From Nocardia sp. BMG51109 (lineage in GTDB: Bacteria; Actinomycetota; Actinomycetes; Mycobacteriales; Mycobacteriaceae): 64,000 nt of DNA. Position numbers and translations under genes: made by a program. The notes under the pieces are model-generated. The model was not told the origin of the DNA, did not search any database, and worked only from the letters and a program-made list of their open reading frames with translations. The stretch lies in NCBI RefSeq assembly GCF_000526215.1, contig NZ_JAFQ01000004.1, positions 1,240,001-1,304,000 of the forward strand. The letters run 5' to 3'. How positions within the stretch are numbered: the stretch's first letter is position 1; every line of letters begins with the position of its first letter. Below, one piece after another: positions 25,862 to 34,368 of the stretch.

Positions 25862-26806
25862 TCAGTCCTCGGCGGCTTCGAGGACCGGTCGGTGCGGGAG
25901 CGCCGACAGAATCTCCGCGACCTCGGCCAGCTGCTCGGTGAACGTGGCGGAGTCGACCGCGCCGATCCGCAGCAGGATGTGCCGGGCACCGGCGTCGACA
26001 AATCGTCCGAGCTGGGCGGGGATGTCCGGACCGGTCATCATCACCTGGATCTGCGCGACGGCCTCCAACGGCATCCGATAGGTGGCTCGGCAGTAGTCGT
26101 CAAGTGCCTTCGTGCCCCGCCGCACATCGTCGTCCGCGAATACGGTCGCGAACAGGGCCGGGGTGATCGGGCGCGGTGCGGTGCCGCGGATCGTGGCCAG
26201 TGCGGTCGCGTAGTCCGCCGGGTCGGGCGGGTAGGGCAGCCAGCCGTCGTACAGCCGCGCGGTGCGGCGCAGCGCGGCCGGGGTGATCCCGCCGAGCCAG
26301 ATCGGCGGGCCTCCCGGGCGGGCGGGCCCGGGTACCTCGGGCAACCAGTCGTAGTGCAATACCTTGCCGTGGAACGATTCCGGCCTGCCGGTCCACAGCT
26401 CGCGCCACAGCGCGATCGTGTCGTCGAGCCGGGAGAAGCGGGTGCGGAAATCCACCCCGACGAGTTCGAGTTCCTGCTCACTGAACCCGGGAAAGCCGGC
26501 GCCGACGCCGAGCACGAGGCGACCTTCCGACAGCAGATCGAGCGAGCTGATCGTCACCGCAGCGTGCACCGGATGCCGGTAGGCGGGCATCAGCACCGCG
26601 GTGCCGAGCGTGACGCGTTCGGTCGCCTGTGCGACGGCGGTCAGCAGGGTGAGCGGTTCGATCCTGGCGCGGACGAGAGAGTCGCCGGCCCAGACGGAGT
26701 CGAAGCCGAGCCGCTCGGCCTCGACGGCGGTCTCGACCAGGCCCCGGGTCGAGCCGCCCGCGTCGAGTTGCGCCTGGCCCGCCGGAAGGAGAAGTCCGTA
26801 TTTCAT
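25862..26806 (-). CDS. LLM-class (probably F420-dependent) oxidoreductase
   Basis: A 314-residue luciferase-like monooxygenase-family TIM barrel, start ATG 26806 (MKYGLLLPAG). Family blocks: AERLGFDSVWAGDSLVRARIEPLTLLTAVAQATERVTLGTAVLMPAYRHPV, SEGRLVLGVGAGFP, PIWLGG. In actinobacteria most of these use F420 or FMN to oxidise or reduce small molecules. The substrate is unknown. It is divergent from an MmyB-like regulator with a palindrome between them, so that regulator probably controls it. Confidence 0.88.
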   Translation of the reverse strand: MKYGLLLPAGQAQLDAGGSTRGLVETAVEAERLGFDSVWAGDSLVRARIEPLTLLTAVAQATERVTLGTAVLMPAYRHPVHAAVTISSLDLLSEGRLVLGVGAGFPGFSEQELELVGVDFRTRFSRLDDTIALWRELWTGRPESFHGKVLHYDWLPEVPGPARPGGPPIWLGGITPAALRRTARLYDGWLPYPPDPADYATALATIRGTAPRPITPALFATVFADDDVRRGTKALDDYCRATYRMPLEAVAQIQVMMTGPDIPAQLGRFVDAGARHILLRIGAVDSATFTEQLAEVAEILSALPHRPVLEAAED

Positions 26807-26841
26807 GTGATCAACCGTCGCCGAGCGAGGGTATGTGCTCA

Positions 26842-26857
26842 ATTCCCTGGAGGGAAT
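26842..26857. promoter_or_regulatory. 16-bp palindromic operator
   Basis: ATTCCCTGGAGGGAAT is a perfect palindrome in the 67-bp gap between the divergent LLM oxidoreductase and XRE regulator genes, 17 bp before the regulator ATG. It is a probable binding site for the XRE protein controlling both genes. Confidence 0.7.
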
Positions 26858-26873
26858 ATGCTTCGCTCGCACC

Positions 26874-27662
26874 ATGAACGGTTTCGGTGCGGCACTGAGG
26901 GAATGGCGGGTACGGCGGCGGCTGTCGCAGCTCGAACTGGCGCTGCGGGCAGGCACCACGCAACGGCACGTGAGCTTCATGGAAAGCGGCCGCTCTGCGC
27001 CGGGGCGCGGCATGGTGGTGCGGGTCGCCGAATCGCTGCAACTGCCGCTGCGGGAACGAAACGCGCTGCTGCTGTCGGCCGGATACGCACCGAGCTACCC
27101 CGAGACCGATCTGGAAGATCCTGCGCTGCAACCGGTTATGGACAGTCTGCGGCGGTTGCTCGACGGGCACAGCCCGTACCCCGCGATCGTGGTGGACCGG
27201 TTCGGCGATCTGGTGGCGGCCAACAACGGGCTCGGCATACTCGCCGAGGGCGTCGCGCCGGATTTGCTGGAACCACCGGTGAACGTGCTGCGCCTGGCAT
27301 TGCATCCGCGCGGAATGGCGCCGCGAATCCTGAACTTCGACGACTGGGCGCAACACGTACTCGAACGGCCGAGGCAGGACAACGCCCGCGCCCCGCACGA
27401 GCGACACGTGGCGATGCTGGCCGAGCTGGAGGGCTATCTGCCGCACCCGCCCCCGATAGGCACGGATCACCTCGGTTTCGCTGTCCCCCTGCGGCTTCGG
27501 TCGCGTCTCGGCGAGCTGAGCCTGATCACCGCGATCACCATCTTCGCCACCGCCGTGGACGTCACGATCTCCGAGCTGCGACTGGAAACGTTCCTGCCCG
27601 CCGATTCCCGCACCGCGGCAGCACTCGAGCGAAACACCTGGAAGTCGAACTCGTCGACCTGA
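26874..27662 (+). CDS. XRE-family regulator with MmyB-like ligand domain
   Basis: A 262-residue regulator. Residues 1-75 form the helix-turn-helix (REWRVRRRLSQLELALRAGTTQRHVSFMESGRSAPGRGMVVRVAESLQLPLRERNALLLSAGYAP), followed by the MmyB-like PAS-type domain (YPAIVVDRFGDLVAANNGLGIL, RLALHPRGMAPRILNFDDWAQHVLERP), which in relatives binds fatty-acid-like ligands. ATG 26874 was chosen over upstream codons because the palindromic operator lies just before it. It is typically paired with an oxidoreductase it represses, here the divergent LLM gene. Confidence 0.9.
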   Translation: MNGFGAALREWRVRRRLSQLELALRAGTTQRHVSFMESGRSAPGRGMVVRVAESLQLPLRERNALLLSAGYAPSYPETDLEDPALQPVMDSLRRLLDGHSPYPAIVVDRFGDLVAANNGLGILAEGVAPDLLEPPVNVLRLALHPRGMAPRILNFDDWAQHVLERPRQDNARAPHERHVAMLAELEGYLPHPPPIGTDHLGFAVPLRLRSRLGELSLITAITIFATAVDVTISELRLETFLPADSRTAAALERNTWKSNSST

Positions 27663-27725
27663 ACCGCCCGTATCAGGGGACCAATTCCTCTTGCCGCCGG
27701 GAAAAAGTAGCGGGATACTTGCTGA

Positions 27726-29090
27726 ATGGCCGAGATGGCGGCGGAGAAAATGCGGTGCGAGTCGGCGGAGGTAGGGAAGGCCGCTCGTAAACGGCTCAGT
27801 CGTACCGATGCCGGGGTGTGGGAGGCGGGAACGGAACGGGCGGATCCGGTCGCGATTCTGGAGGGGCAGGCGCGGACTCGGCTGTCGATGCTGGTGCCGA
27901 TCCGGTATGCGCGAATGATGCAGTCGCCGTTCGCCTTTCTTCGTGGTGCTCCGGCGATCATGGCGACGGATCTGGCGCGGGGAGCGAATACGGGGCTGGA
28001 GGTGCAACTGTGCGGTGACGCCCATATCTCGAACTTCGGTCTCTACGCCTCGCCGGAGCGGAATCTCGTATTCGATGTGAACGATTTCGACGAAACACTG
28101 CCCGGGCCGTTCGAATGGGACGTCAAGCGGCTGTCGGCCAGTGCCGCCGTCGCCGCGTATGACGATGGTTTCTCCGACCGGGAGGCCGGTGCCGTCGTCC
28201 GGGCCGCGGCCGCGGCCTACCGGGAGACGATGCGGCAGCTGGCCGCCCGGGACAGCCTGGACGTCTGGTATCAGATCACCGCCGCCGACGAAGTGCTGCA
28301 ACTGATCGACAAACCGAAGCAGCGCAAGCGAGTCGAGAAGGCCGCCGGCAACGCCCGGCGGCGCACCAGCCTGCAGGCGTTGGACAAACTGACCGAACCG
28401 GACGCGCACGGCATTCCGCGGATCAAGAACCAGCCACCGCTGCTGGTCCCGATCGAAACGATCGACCGGCGGCTGGTCGAGGAGACATTCGCCGACTACC
28501 GGAGCAGCCTGCCGGACGAACGCCGGGTGCTGATCGACCGCTACGAAATCGTCGACTTCGCATTGAAGGTGGTCGGCGTCGGCAGCGTCGGGACCCGCTG
28601 CTTCGTCGTTTTGCTGCAGGACCGGGACACCGCGAGCCCACTGTTCCTGCAGATGAAGCAGGCCGAACATTCGGTGCTCGCGGGGCATCTGGCACCGAGC
28701 AGATATCGGCACCAAGGGCAGCGCGTGGTGGTGGGGCAGCGGCTGATGCAGTCGGCCAGCGATATCTTCCTCGGCTGGTGTTCGGGCCCCGAGCACAACC
28801 ACTTCTACATGCGCCAGCTGCGAGATATGAAGGGCTCGGCCGATATCGCCACGCTGACCGCCGACGATCTGACGGTGTACTCGTCGCTGTGCGGGTCGGT
28901 GCTGGCCGGCGCCCACGCTCGCTCCGGCGACCGGACAGCGATCGCCTCCTATCTGGGCTCGACCGACGTATTCGACAGGGCGATGGTCGATTTCGGCTTG
29001 TCCTATGCCGTCCAGACGAGGGCGGACATGCGGGCAATGCAGGCCGCCATCGACTCCGGTCGCGTAGCCGTGGCGGCCGAACCGTACTGA
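27726..29090 (+). CDS. DUF2252 protein
   Basis: A 454-residue DUF2252 protein. It has the kinase-like features of the family: FAFLRGAPAIMATDLA, CGDAHISNFGLYASPERNLVFDVNDFDETLPGPFEWDVKRL (the GDxHxxNFG and DFDE blocks that resemble aminoglycoside-phosphotransferase catalytic and metal loops), and RCFVVLLQDRDTASPLFLQMKQA. Its function is not established. It stands alone between the XRE gene and a convergent methyltransferase. Two 16-bp direct repeats (CAGTAGCGTCGAGAAC) follow the stop near 29104-29135. Confidence 0.88.
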   Translation: MAEMAAEKMRCESAEVGKAARKRLSRTDAGVWEAGTERADPVAILEGQARTRLSMLVPIRYARMMQSPFAFLRGAPAIMATDLARGANTGLEVQLCGDAHISNFGLYASPERNLVFDVNDFDETLPGPFEWDVKRLSASAAVAAYDDGFSDREAGAVVRAAAAAYRETMRQLAARDSLDVWYQITAADEVLQLIDKPKQRKRVEKAAGNARRRTSLQALDKLTEPDAHGIPRIKNQPPLLVPIETIDRRLVEETFADYRSSLPDERRVLIDRYEIVDFALKVVGVGSVGTRCFVVLLQDRDTASPLFLQMKQAEHSVLAGHLAPSRYRHQGQRVVVGQRLMQSASDIFLGWCSGPEHNHFYMRQLRDMKGSADIATLTADDLTVYSSLCGSVLAGAHARSGDRTAIASYLGSTDVFDRAMVDFGLSYAVQTRADMRAMQAAIDSGRVAVAAEPY

Positions 29091-29234
29091 ACTCGCACCG
29101 GCCGCAGTAGCGTCGAGAACCAGTAGCGTCGAGAACTCCGTTGCCATATCCGATCCCGGACAGATCCGGGGGCCGGAGCCGAACGGCAGGTAGGCGTGCC
29201 GGCGGTGAGGTGATCCGGCGCCTCGGCCGGACGG

Positions 29235-30227
29235 TCAGTCCGCAACCAGGTCGGACGGCGGCCAGGCGTCGCCCCACTCGACCTTCCTGGACCGGCGGTA
29301 CGTCCGGCCCTGGCGCTTGGCGACCAGGGTCGGCACGACACCGTCCTCCGGCGTGCAGACCTGCATGGTGACCAGTCCCTTGCGCTCGACCGGATGCCGC
29401 AGGATCCGCCCCGCGGCGCGTTCGTACGCGGTGCGGGAGGCGATGACGTAGGAGAACTTCTCGTCCTCGTGGCTCAGCTCGCCACCCTTCAGCCGGCGGT
29501 GCAGGGAGGTCCGATTGATCCGGGCACTGAAATGACACCAGTCCGCGCCGTCGGCCAGCGGGCACGGATCCTGGTGCGGGCACGGGGCGACCACCGTCAG
29601 TCCGGCGTCGATCAGCACCTCACGTGCGGCAAGGATTCTCTGGTGCCCGTCGGGCGTACCCGGCTCGATGACGGTCACCACCTCCGCGCTTTCGGAGGAT
29701 CGGGCGATCAGAGCCGACTGGTCGGCCTGCGACAGCTCGCTCAGCACATACGACACGACAACCAGATCCGCGCCTCCCGGAAACGGCGACTCGGCGAAGG
29801 TGACCCGCCGCCAGCCGGCGGACCGCACGGCCGCGGACGCGGACCTCTCGGCCAGACGGCGTCCGAGCCGCAGCGCCTCGTCCACCTGATCCAGCACGGT
29901 GGCGGCCGTCAGAGAGGGGAACAGGTCGGCTGCGGCCCACAACGCCGCACCGGTTCCCCCGCCCACATCGAGGAGGGTCTCGGGACGGAAGTCGGTCGCG
30001 AGCTCCAGGAACTGCTCCAGCGCGCTGTACACGGCGCCGAAAGTGGCGGGCATGCGGTAGGCCGCATATGCGGCGACCTCGGTGGGCGAACCCAGAATGG
30101 GCTCGGTGGCCGGCCGCGGATCCCGGTATCGCGATATCAACCGATCGACCGCAACGGCCAGCTGCCGCTGGGGGATGCCCGCACAGGCCCTGTCGAGCCC
30201 CTCGACGAGTTCGACAGGCAGAGGCAA
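29235..30227 (-). CDS. Rsm22-like small-ribosomal-subunit methyltransferase
   Basis: A 330-residue SAM-dependent methyltransferase of the Rsm22 family. A TTG at 30227 is the best start (GAAGGAG 8 bases before). The SAM motif is LLDVGGGTGAALWAA near residue 95; DLVVVSYVLSEL is the post-I strand; VTVIEPGTPDGHQRI follows. A late Cys cluster (APCPHQDPCPLADGADWCHFSAR) is the family hallmark and is thought to hold an Fe-S cluster. The C terminus is the family's ERKGLVTMQVCTPEDG strand block. Relatives act on ribosome assembly in mitochondria; the bacterial substrate is not settled. Confidence 0.85.
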   Translation of the reverse strand: MPLPVELVEGLDRACAGIPQRQLAVAVDRLISRYRDPRPATEPILGSPTEVAAYAAYRMPATFGAVYSALEQFLELATDFRPETLLDVGGGTGAALWAAADLFPSLTAATVLDQVDEALRLGRRLAERSASAAVRSAGWRRVTFAESPFPGGADLVVVSYVLSELSQADQSALIARSSESAEVVTVIEPGTPDGHQRILAAREVLIDAGLTVVAPCPHQDPCPLADGADWCHFSARINRTSLHRRLKGGELSHEDEKFSYVIASRTAYERAAGRILRHPVERKGLVTMQVCTPEDGVVPTLVAKRQGRTYRRSRKVEWGDAWPPSDLVAD

Positions 30228-30324
30228 CCCGGGTGCTCCTTCGTGTGTGCTGGCCGGGCCGCCATTCTGCCATGTGGCGCAATGCTGTTCGGCCGACGAC
30301 CCGCCCGGTCGTGCCGGGTGGCCG

Positions 30325-30978
30325 TCACCCGAGGTTGCCGAGCGCCGCGAGGATGTCGGCGACCTCGGTGCGGGTCGTGAATTCGGGGTGGATGTCGGCG
30401 AAGCGGACGATGCGGTCCCGGTCGACGACGAGGACGGCCGGATAGGGAAGCCGGAGCGACCCTTCGGCGTTGAACTGCGCCAGATCCATGCCGAGCGTGC
30501 GCTGGGCGGCCAGGACGTCATCGGCCGGCCGGAACGCGATGCCGATCCGGTGGGCCACCCGGCTGCCGGGATCGGACAGCACCGTGAACTCGAGGCCGGC
30601 CTTCTCCGCGGTGGTCAGCGATTCGTCCGGGGTCTGGGGACTGATCGCCACCAGGCGAGCACCGAACTCGCCCAGCCGAGGCAGGAGTTCGTGCTGGTAG
30701 GCCCGCAGTGCCATGTTGCAGTACGGGCACCAGCCGCCCCGGTAGAACACGATCACGGCCGGACCGTCCGCGAGGATCTGCTCGAGCGCGACCGGCGTGC
30801 CCGTGGCGTCGTCCAGGGTGAAGGATTCCAGCTTGTCTCCCGCCCCGATCGCCTCCGCGGGGACGCCCTGAGCGAGAAAACCTTCGGCGCTGCGATCGAA
30901 CACATCGACCACCTCGGCCGGAAGGTGTTCTGCCGCTGCTGCTTTCAGTTGGTCGGACTGCTGACGGAGCGTGGCCAT
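30325..30978 (-). CDS. AhpC/TSA-family peroxiredoxin-like protein
   Basis: A 217-residue thioredoxin-fold protein with AGGAGG before ATG 30978. The active-site region FYRGGWCPYCNMALRAYQ has a CxxC in place of the single peroxidatic Cys of many Prx enzymes, as in Prx-like 2/AhpC-type proteins of this length. LVAISPQTPDESLTTAEKAGLEFTVLSDPG and PYPAVLVVDRDRIVRFADIHPEF complete the fold. It reduces peroxides in the cytosol. It is divergent from a TetR gene with two palindromes between, so it is probably repressed by that regulator. Confidence 0.88.
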   Translation of the reverse strand: MATLRQQSDQLKAAAAEHLPAEVVDVFDRSAEGFLAQGVPAEAIGAGDKLESFTLDDATGTPVALEQILADGPAVIVFYRGGWCPYCNMALRAYQHELLPRLGEFGARLVAISPQTPDESLTTAEKAGLEFTVLSDPGSRVAHRIGIAFRPADDVLAAQRTLGMDLAQFNAEGSLRLPYPAVLVVDRDRIVRFADIHPEFTTRTEVADILAALGNLG

Positions 30979-31004
30979 CGGACCTCCTGATTATGCCACC
31001 GCAG

Positions 31005-31064
31005 ACTGGACTGCGTAGTCCAGTAAGAGTGTGGGGCCGACGCTATTGGACTGTCAAGTCCAGT
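31005..31064. promoter_or_regulatory. Two TetR-type operators
   Basis: ACTGGACTGCGTAGTCCAGT (31005-31024) is a perfect 8+4+8 inverted repeat; ATTGGACTGTCAAGTCCAGT (31045-31064) is the same site with one arm mismatch. The centres are 40 bp apart, about four helical turns, in the gap between the peroxiredoxin and TetR genes. Confidence 0.85.
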
Positions 31065-31081
31065 GTGGCGATACTGTGTCG

Positions 31082-31693
31082 ATGGGAGCCGTGCCGACCA
31101 CCGAACGAGGACGCCGAACCCGGCAGCGCATCGTGACCGCCGCGCGCGAAGTGGTGGCCGAGAACGGCGCGCTCGGCGCGAGCCTGGACGAGGTGGGTGC
31201 GCGCTCCGGTGCTTCGCGCAGCCAGCTCTACCACTACTTCGACGACAAGACCGACCTGCTGCGCGCCGTGGCCGAGGCCACCAACGACGGGGTGCTCGAC
31301 GCCCAGGAGGACCTCTTCGCCGGCCTCGGCACCTGGGCGGGACTGGTCCGATGGACCGATGCGCTGGTCGAACTCCAGCACCGGCGCGGCGGGCGGGGCG
31401 GATGCCCCATCGCGAACCTCGTCGGCCAGCTCGGCGAGCGCGACGCCGACATCCGCGCCGTGCTCGCCTCGGGATTCGACCGCTGGGAAGCCGCCATCCG
31501 CACCGGACTGACGACCATGACCCGCTCGGGAGAACTGCGGCCCGACACCGATATCGCCGCCCTCGCCACCTCGACCCTGGCCAGCGTCCAAGGCGGCCTG
31601 CTCCTCGCCCAGGCCCGCCGAGACCCGCAAGCCCTCCGCCGCGCCCTGGACGGCGCCCTCACCCTCATCGCGAACTACAGATCGACGGACTAA
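31082..31693 (+). CDS. TetR/AcrR-family regulator
   Basis: A 203-residue repressor. The N-terminal HTH is standard (RGRRTRQRIVTAAREVVAENGALGASLDEVGARSGASRSQLYHYFDDKTDLLRAVAEAT). The C-terminal ligand domain includes RRGGRGGCPIANLVGQLGERDADIRAVLASGFDRWE, as in the TetR subgroup with a GGCPI motif. ATG 31082 was chosen because the second operator ends 18 bp upstream. It probably represses itself and the divergent peroxiredoxin gene; the inducer may bind or modify the single Cys in the GGCPI loop. Confidence 0.9.
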   Translation: MGAVPTTERGRRTRQRIVTAAREVVAENGALGASLDEVGARSGASRSQLYHYFDDKTDLLRAVAEATNDGVLDAQEDLFAGLGTWAGLVRWTDALVELQHRRGGRGGCPIANLVGQLGERDADIRAVLASGFDRWEAAIRTGLTTMTRSGELRPDTDIAALATSTLASVQGGLLLAQARRDPQALRRALDGALTLIANYRSTD

Positions 31694-31757
31694 CCGACCC
31701 GCCCTGTCCGCAGCCGAAGTTCCGGCCCGCGACACCTCACCACACCAACGGGTGGTA

Positions 31758-31767
31758 CCATATATGG
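31758..31767. promoter_or_regulatory. Palindrome at the VapBC start
   Basis: CCATATATGG, one base before the antitoxin ATG (31769), inside GGTACCATATATGGC. This position suits an autoregulatory site for the ribbon-helix-helix antitoxin and may overlap the -10 element of a leaderless promoter. Confidence 0.5.
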
Positions 31768-31768
31768 C

Positions 31769-32011
31769 ATGGTGAAAACGACCGTGTACCTCCCTGACGA
31801 GCTGGAGGTCCGGCTCGACGCGGAGGCCGCGGCTACCGGAGTGAGTAAGGCGGAACTCATCCGCCGCGGCGTCGCGATGCTGCTGGATGCGTCCGACCGG
31901 CCGCGCGACGACGCACCGCTGCCCGTCTTCCATAGCGGGCACTCGCGTAGCGCCGACGAGATGCGCGAGGACATCTATCGGGAGATCAAACAGCGGTCGG
32001 CCCGTCGATGA
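31769..32011 (+). CDS. vapB: Ribbon-helix-helix antitoxin (VapB-like)
   Basis: An 80-residue protein with the CopG/RHH N terminus: strand KTTVYLPDELEVRLDAEAAATGVSKAELIRRGVAMLL. The acidic, flexible C terminus (RSADEMREDIYREIKQR) would wrap the toxin. Its stop overlaps the PIN toxin ATG (ATGA), the usual coupling in vapBC operons. It should repress its own promoter through the palindrome at its start. Confidence 0.88.
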   Translation: MVKTTVYLPDELEVRLDAEAAATGVSKAELIRRGVAMLLDASDRPRDDAPLPVFHSGHSRSADEMREDIYREIKQRSARR

Positions 32012-32442
32012 TCGTCGTCGCAGACACCTCCGCGCTCTTCGCCGCATTCGACGCCGACCAAGACGAACACGGGCCCGCGCTGTCCGTCATGGAACAAGAG
32101 ACCCTGATCATCTCACCGCTGGTACTCACCGAGCTGGATCATCTGACTCGTCGCGATCTCGGCTTCACCGCGGCGATGACGATCACCGACGCGCTGCTGA
32201 CCCGAACCATCGACGGGCGCTACCGTCTCGCGGAACTGAAACACGTCGATCTGTCCACGGCACAATCGGTCCGAGCCAAATACGAAGGGCTGCAACTCGA
32301 CCTCGCCGATGCGGTCGGCGTCGCGCTCGCCGACCGATATAAGACCGACTGCGTCTTCACCCTGGACCAACGCGACTTCCGCGCCATCGAACCGCTGACA
32401 CCGGGCTTCCACTCATTCCGGATCCTGCCTGCGGACACATAG
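32008..32442 (+). CDS. vapC: PIN-domain toxin (VapC-like RNase)
   Basis: A 144-residue PIN-domain protein. Acidic catalytic residues are in place: VVADTSALFAAFDADQ (first Asp), LVLTELDHL (Glu), LDLADAVGVALADRYKTDCVFTLDQRDF (Asp pair). VapC toxins cut tRNA or rRNA and stop growth when the antitoxin is lost. Length and motifs are complete, so it should be active. It is cotranscribed with the antitoxin. Confidence 0.9.
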   Translation: MIVVADTSALFAAFDADQDEHGPALSVMEQETLIISPLVLTELDHLTRRDLGFTAAMTITDALLTRTIDGRYRLAELKHVDLSTAQSVRAKYEGLQLDLADAVGVALADRYKTDCVFTLDQRDFRAIEPLTPGFHSFRILPADT

Positions 32443-32586
32443 CTACTCGGGCAGCGCGGCCACACTGCCGTGAAGCGCGCGTCACCGAGACCACCTCGGC
32501 GAGGGAGCCGCCGATTTCCGGCGACACGCCCCGCCCGGCAGGCCCGCGGTCTGGCGCGGGCCATCGAAACCGGTGGGGCTTGCCGG

Positions 32587-33138
32587 TCAGCCCATCGACT
32601 TGGCGCCGTCGATGGCCTCGCGAATGATGTCGGCGTGGCCGGCGTGCTGGGCGGTCTCGGCGACGATGTGCAGCAGGGCGCGGCGCACCGACCAGTGGGT
32701 GTCCTGGAACCACGGCGCCGCCGGCAGCGGCCGGGTGGAGTTCAGGTCGGGGAGGGTGGCGACCATGTCGTCGGTGCGGGCGGCCACCTCCTCGTAGGCG
32801 GCGAGGATTCCGGACAGGGTCTCGCCCGGCAGCATGCGGAACTCGTCGGCGCGCTGCGCGAAATCCTCCTCGGTCATATCGTCGAAATCCTTCATCAGCG
32901 ACTTGCCGCCCAGGATGAAATCGGCCCAGCCCCGCTCCACCGCGGTGACGTGCTTGATCAGACCGCCCAGGCACAGCTCGCTGTGGGTCGGGCGGGACGC
33001 GGCCTGCTCGTCGGACAGATCGCGCGTGGTGAAACGCAGGAAACGCCGGGCCGCCGCGAGCTGGGTGAGCAGATCGGCACGCTCGCCGGACAGCGCAGTG
33101 TTGGACTTCGGGTTGCTGAGGGTGGCGGACTCGGCCAT
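32587..33138 (-). CDS. DinB-family protein
   Basis: A 183-residue four-helix-bundle protein of the DinB/YfiT (DUF664-like) type. Metal-binding histidines typical of the family are in KHVTAVERGWADF, near the middle, and in RRALLHIVAETAQHAGHADIIREAID at the C terminus. Related actinobacterial proteins are mycothiol-dependent S-transferases or detoxification enzymes; here the substrate is unknown. It is divergent from a WYL regulator that may control it. Confidence 0.88.
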   Translation of the reverse strand: MAESATLSNPKSNTALSGERADLLTQLAAARRFLRFTTRDLSDEQAASRPTHSELCLGGLIKHVTAVERGWADFILGGKSLMKDFDDMTEEDFAQRADEFRMLPGETLSGILAAYEEVAARTDDMVATLPDLNSTRPLPAAPWFQDTHWSVRRALLHIVAETAQHAGHADIIREAIDGAKSMG

Positions 33139-33304
33139 GATTTTCGCCTTTCGAAGGTGGTGAATGGTGCTCCGTTGCTTCGAGATCCACGGTATGACCC
33201 CTAGCGGCCACTTTCTGACCTGAATGCGCCGGACACCGCACCGCGGTCGGCCGACGAAGGCTCAGCGGTCACAATCCGTCCGGAATAGGACCGACAATCG
33301 AGGC

Positions 33305-34258
33305 ATGGCGAATACGAGCACGCGGACGCTGCGCCTGTTGTCCCTGCTGCAGACCCATAAGTACTGGCCAGGCGGCGAACTCGCCGACCGGCTCGGGGTA
33401 TCGGCGCGCACCCTCCGCCGCGACGTCGACCGACTGCGGGACCTGGGATACCCCGTCGACGCGCGCCGCGGGGCCGACGGCGGCTACCAGCTCGCCGCGG
33501 GCGCCGCGCTCCCCCCGCTGATGGTCGACGACGACGAGGCCGTCGCGCTGGTGGTCGGCCTCCAGACCGCCACCGTGATGACCGCGCCCGGCGTCGCGGA
33601 ATCGTCGGTCCGGGCGCTCGCCAAGCTCGTGCAGGTGATGCCGCCGCGGCTGCGGCGCCGGGTGGAGGCCATCCGGGCGATGACCGTCCCGGGCAGCTGG
33701 GGCGGTCAGCCCGGGCCCGCCGTCGATACCGGTGTGCTCACCTCGATCGCCCTGGCCTGCCGGGACACCGAACGCCTGCGCTTCCTGTACACCGCCGCCG
33801 ACGGCCGCCGCACCGACCGGCACGTCGAACCGCATCGGCTGGTCTCGCTGGGACGCCGCTGGTATTTCGTGGCCTACGACCTGAACCGCCACGACTGGCG
33901 CAGCTTTCGCGTGGATCGGGTCGCCGAACTGGAGGGCGACGGTTCGCGCTTCCTGCCCCGTGATCTCCCGGCGGACGATGCCGCCGCATTCGTCCGCGCC
34001 GGACTGGACAACCTGCCCGGGCTGTACCGGGTCGAGGTGCTGATCGATGCCCCCGCCGAAACGGTTCGCGAACGCATCGGCCGCTGGAGCACCATCGAGG
34101 AAGTCGATCCGGGCCGGTGCCGAGTCTCGATGACCGCCGACTCGCTGGACTGGCCGACCATGGCCCTCGGCGTCGTCGACGCCGACTTCCAGATCCTGCA
34201 ACCCCCGGAACTCATTGCCCAGGTCAAGAATTGGGCCGAACGTTTCGGGCGGGCATAG
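33305..34258 (+). CDS. HTH-WYL domain transcriptional regulator
   Basis: A 317-residue YafY-type regulator. HTH_11 at residues 1-60 (TRTLRLLSLLQTHKYWPGGELADRLGVSARTLRRDVDRLRDLGYPVDA) is followed by RRGADGGYQLAAG. The WYL domain near 145-225 contains RHVEPHRLVSLGRRWYFVAYDLNRHDWRSFRVDRV, and a C-terminal WCX domain follows. Such proteins sense nucleotides or small ligands. It is divergent from the DinB gene across a 166-bp gap, the common pairing of these two families. ATG 33305. Confidence 0.9.
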   Translation: MANTSTRTLRLLSLLQTHKYWPGGELADRLGVSARTLRRDVDRLRDLGYPVDARRGADGGYQLAAGAALPPLMVDDDEAVALVVGLQTATVMTAPGVAESSVRALAKLVQVMPPRLRRRVEAIRAMTVPGSWGGQPGPAVDTGVLTSIALACRDTERLRFLYTAADGRRTDRHVEPHRLVSLGRRWYFVAYDLNRHDWRSFRVDRVAELEGDGSRFLPRDLPADDAAAFVRAGLDNLPGLYRVEVLIDAPAETVRERIGRWSTIEEVDPGRCRVSMTADSLDWPTMALGVVDADFQILQPPELIAQVKNWAERFGRA

Positions 34259-34295
34259 GCTCCGACATGCGACCGGTGCGGCCGAGGCCGGACCG

Positions 34296-34345
34296 CGTCA
34301 GTGAGGATGTCAGGGGATGTCAGCTCGACGTCAGGCCGGTATCAG
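34296..34345 (+). promoter_or_regulatory. SARP-type direct repeats upstream of the exporter genes
   Basis: CGTCAG (34296), TGTCAG (34308), TGTCAG (34318), CGTCAG (34329), TATCAG (34340): five hexamers spaced 10-12 bp on one DNA face. Direct repeats at about 11 bp are the binding mode of SARP/OmpR-like activators. They end 24 bp before the ABC-transporter ATG. The same array occurs at 39558 and 40481. Confidence 0.75.
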
Positions 34346-34368
34346 CCCGAGCGGCGACCGTGGTCCCC

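Noticed and set aside
25892..27790. 632-codon plus-strand open frame opposite the LLM oxidoreductase
   Set aside because: The recognisable protein is on the other strand; this frame is low-complexity and crosses the XRE gene in another frame.
26811..29147. 778-codon open frame on the minus strand opposite the XRE and DUF2252 genes
   Set aside because: It is antisense to two well-recognised genes, is rich in Gly, Arg, His and Gln without any domain, and is a by-product of high GC3.
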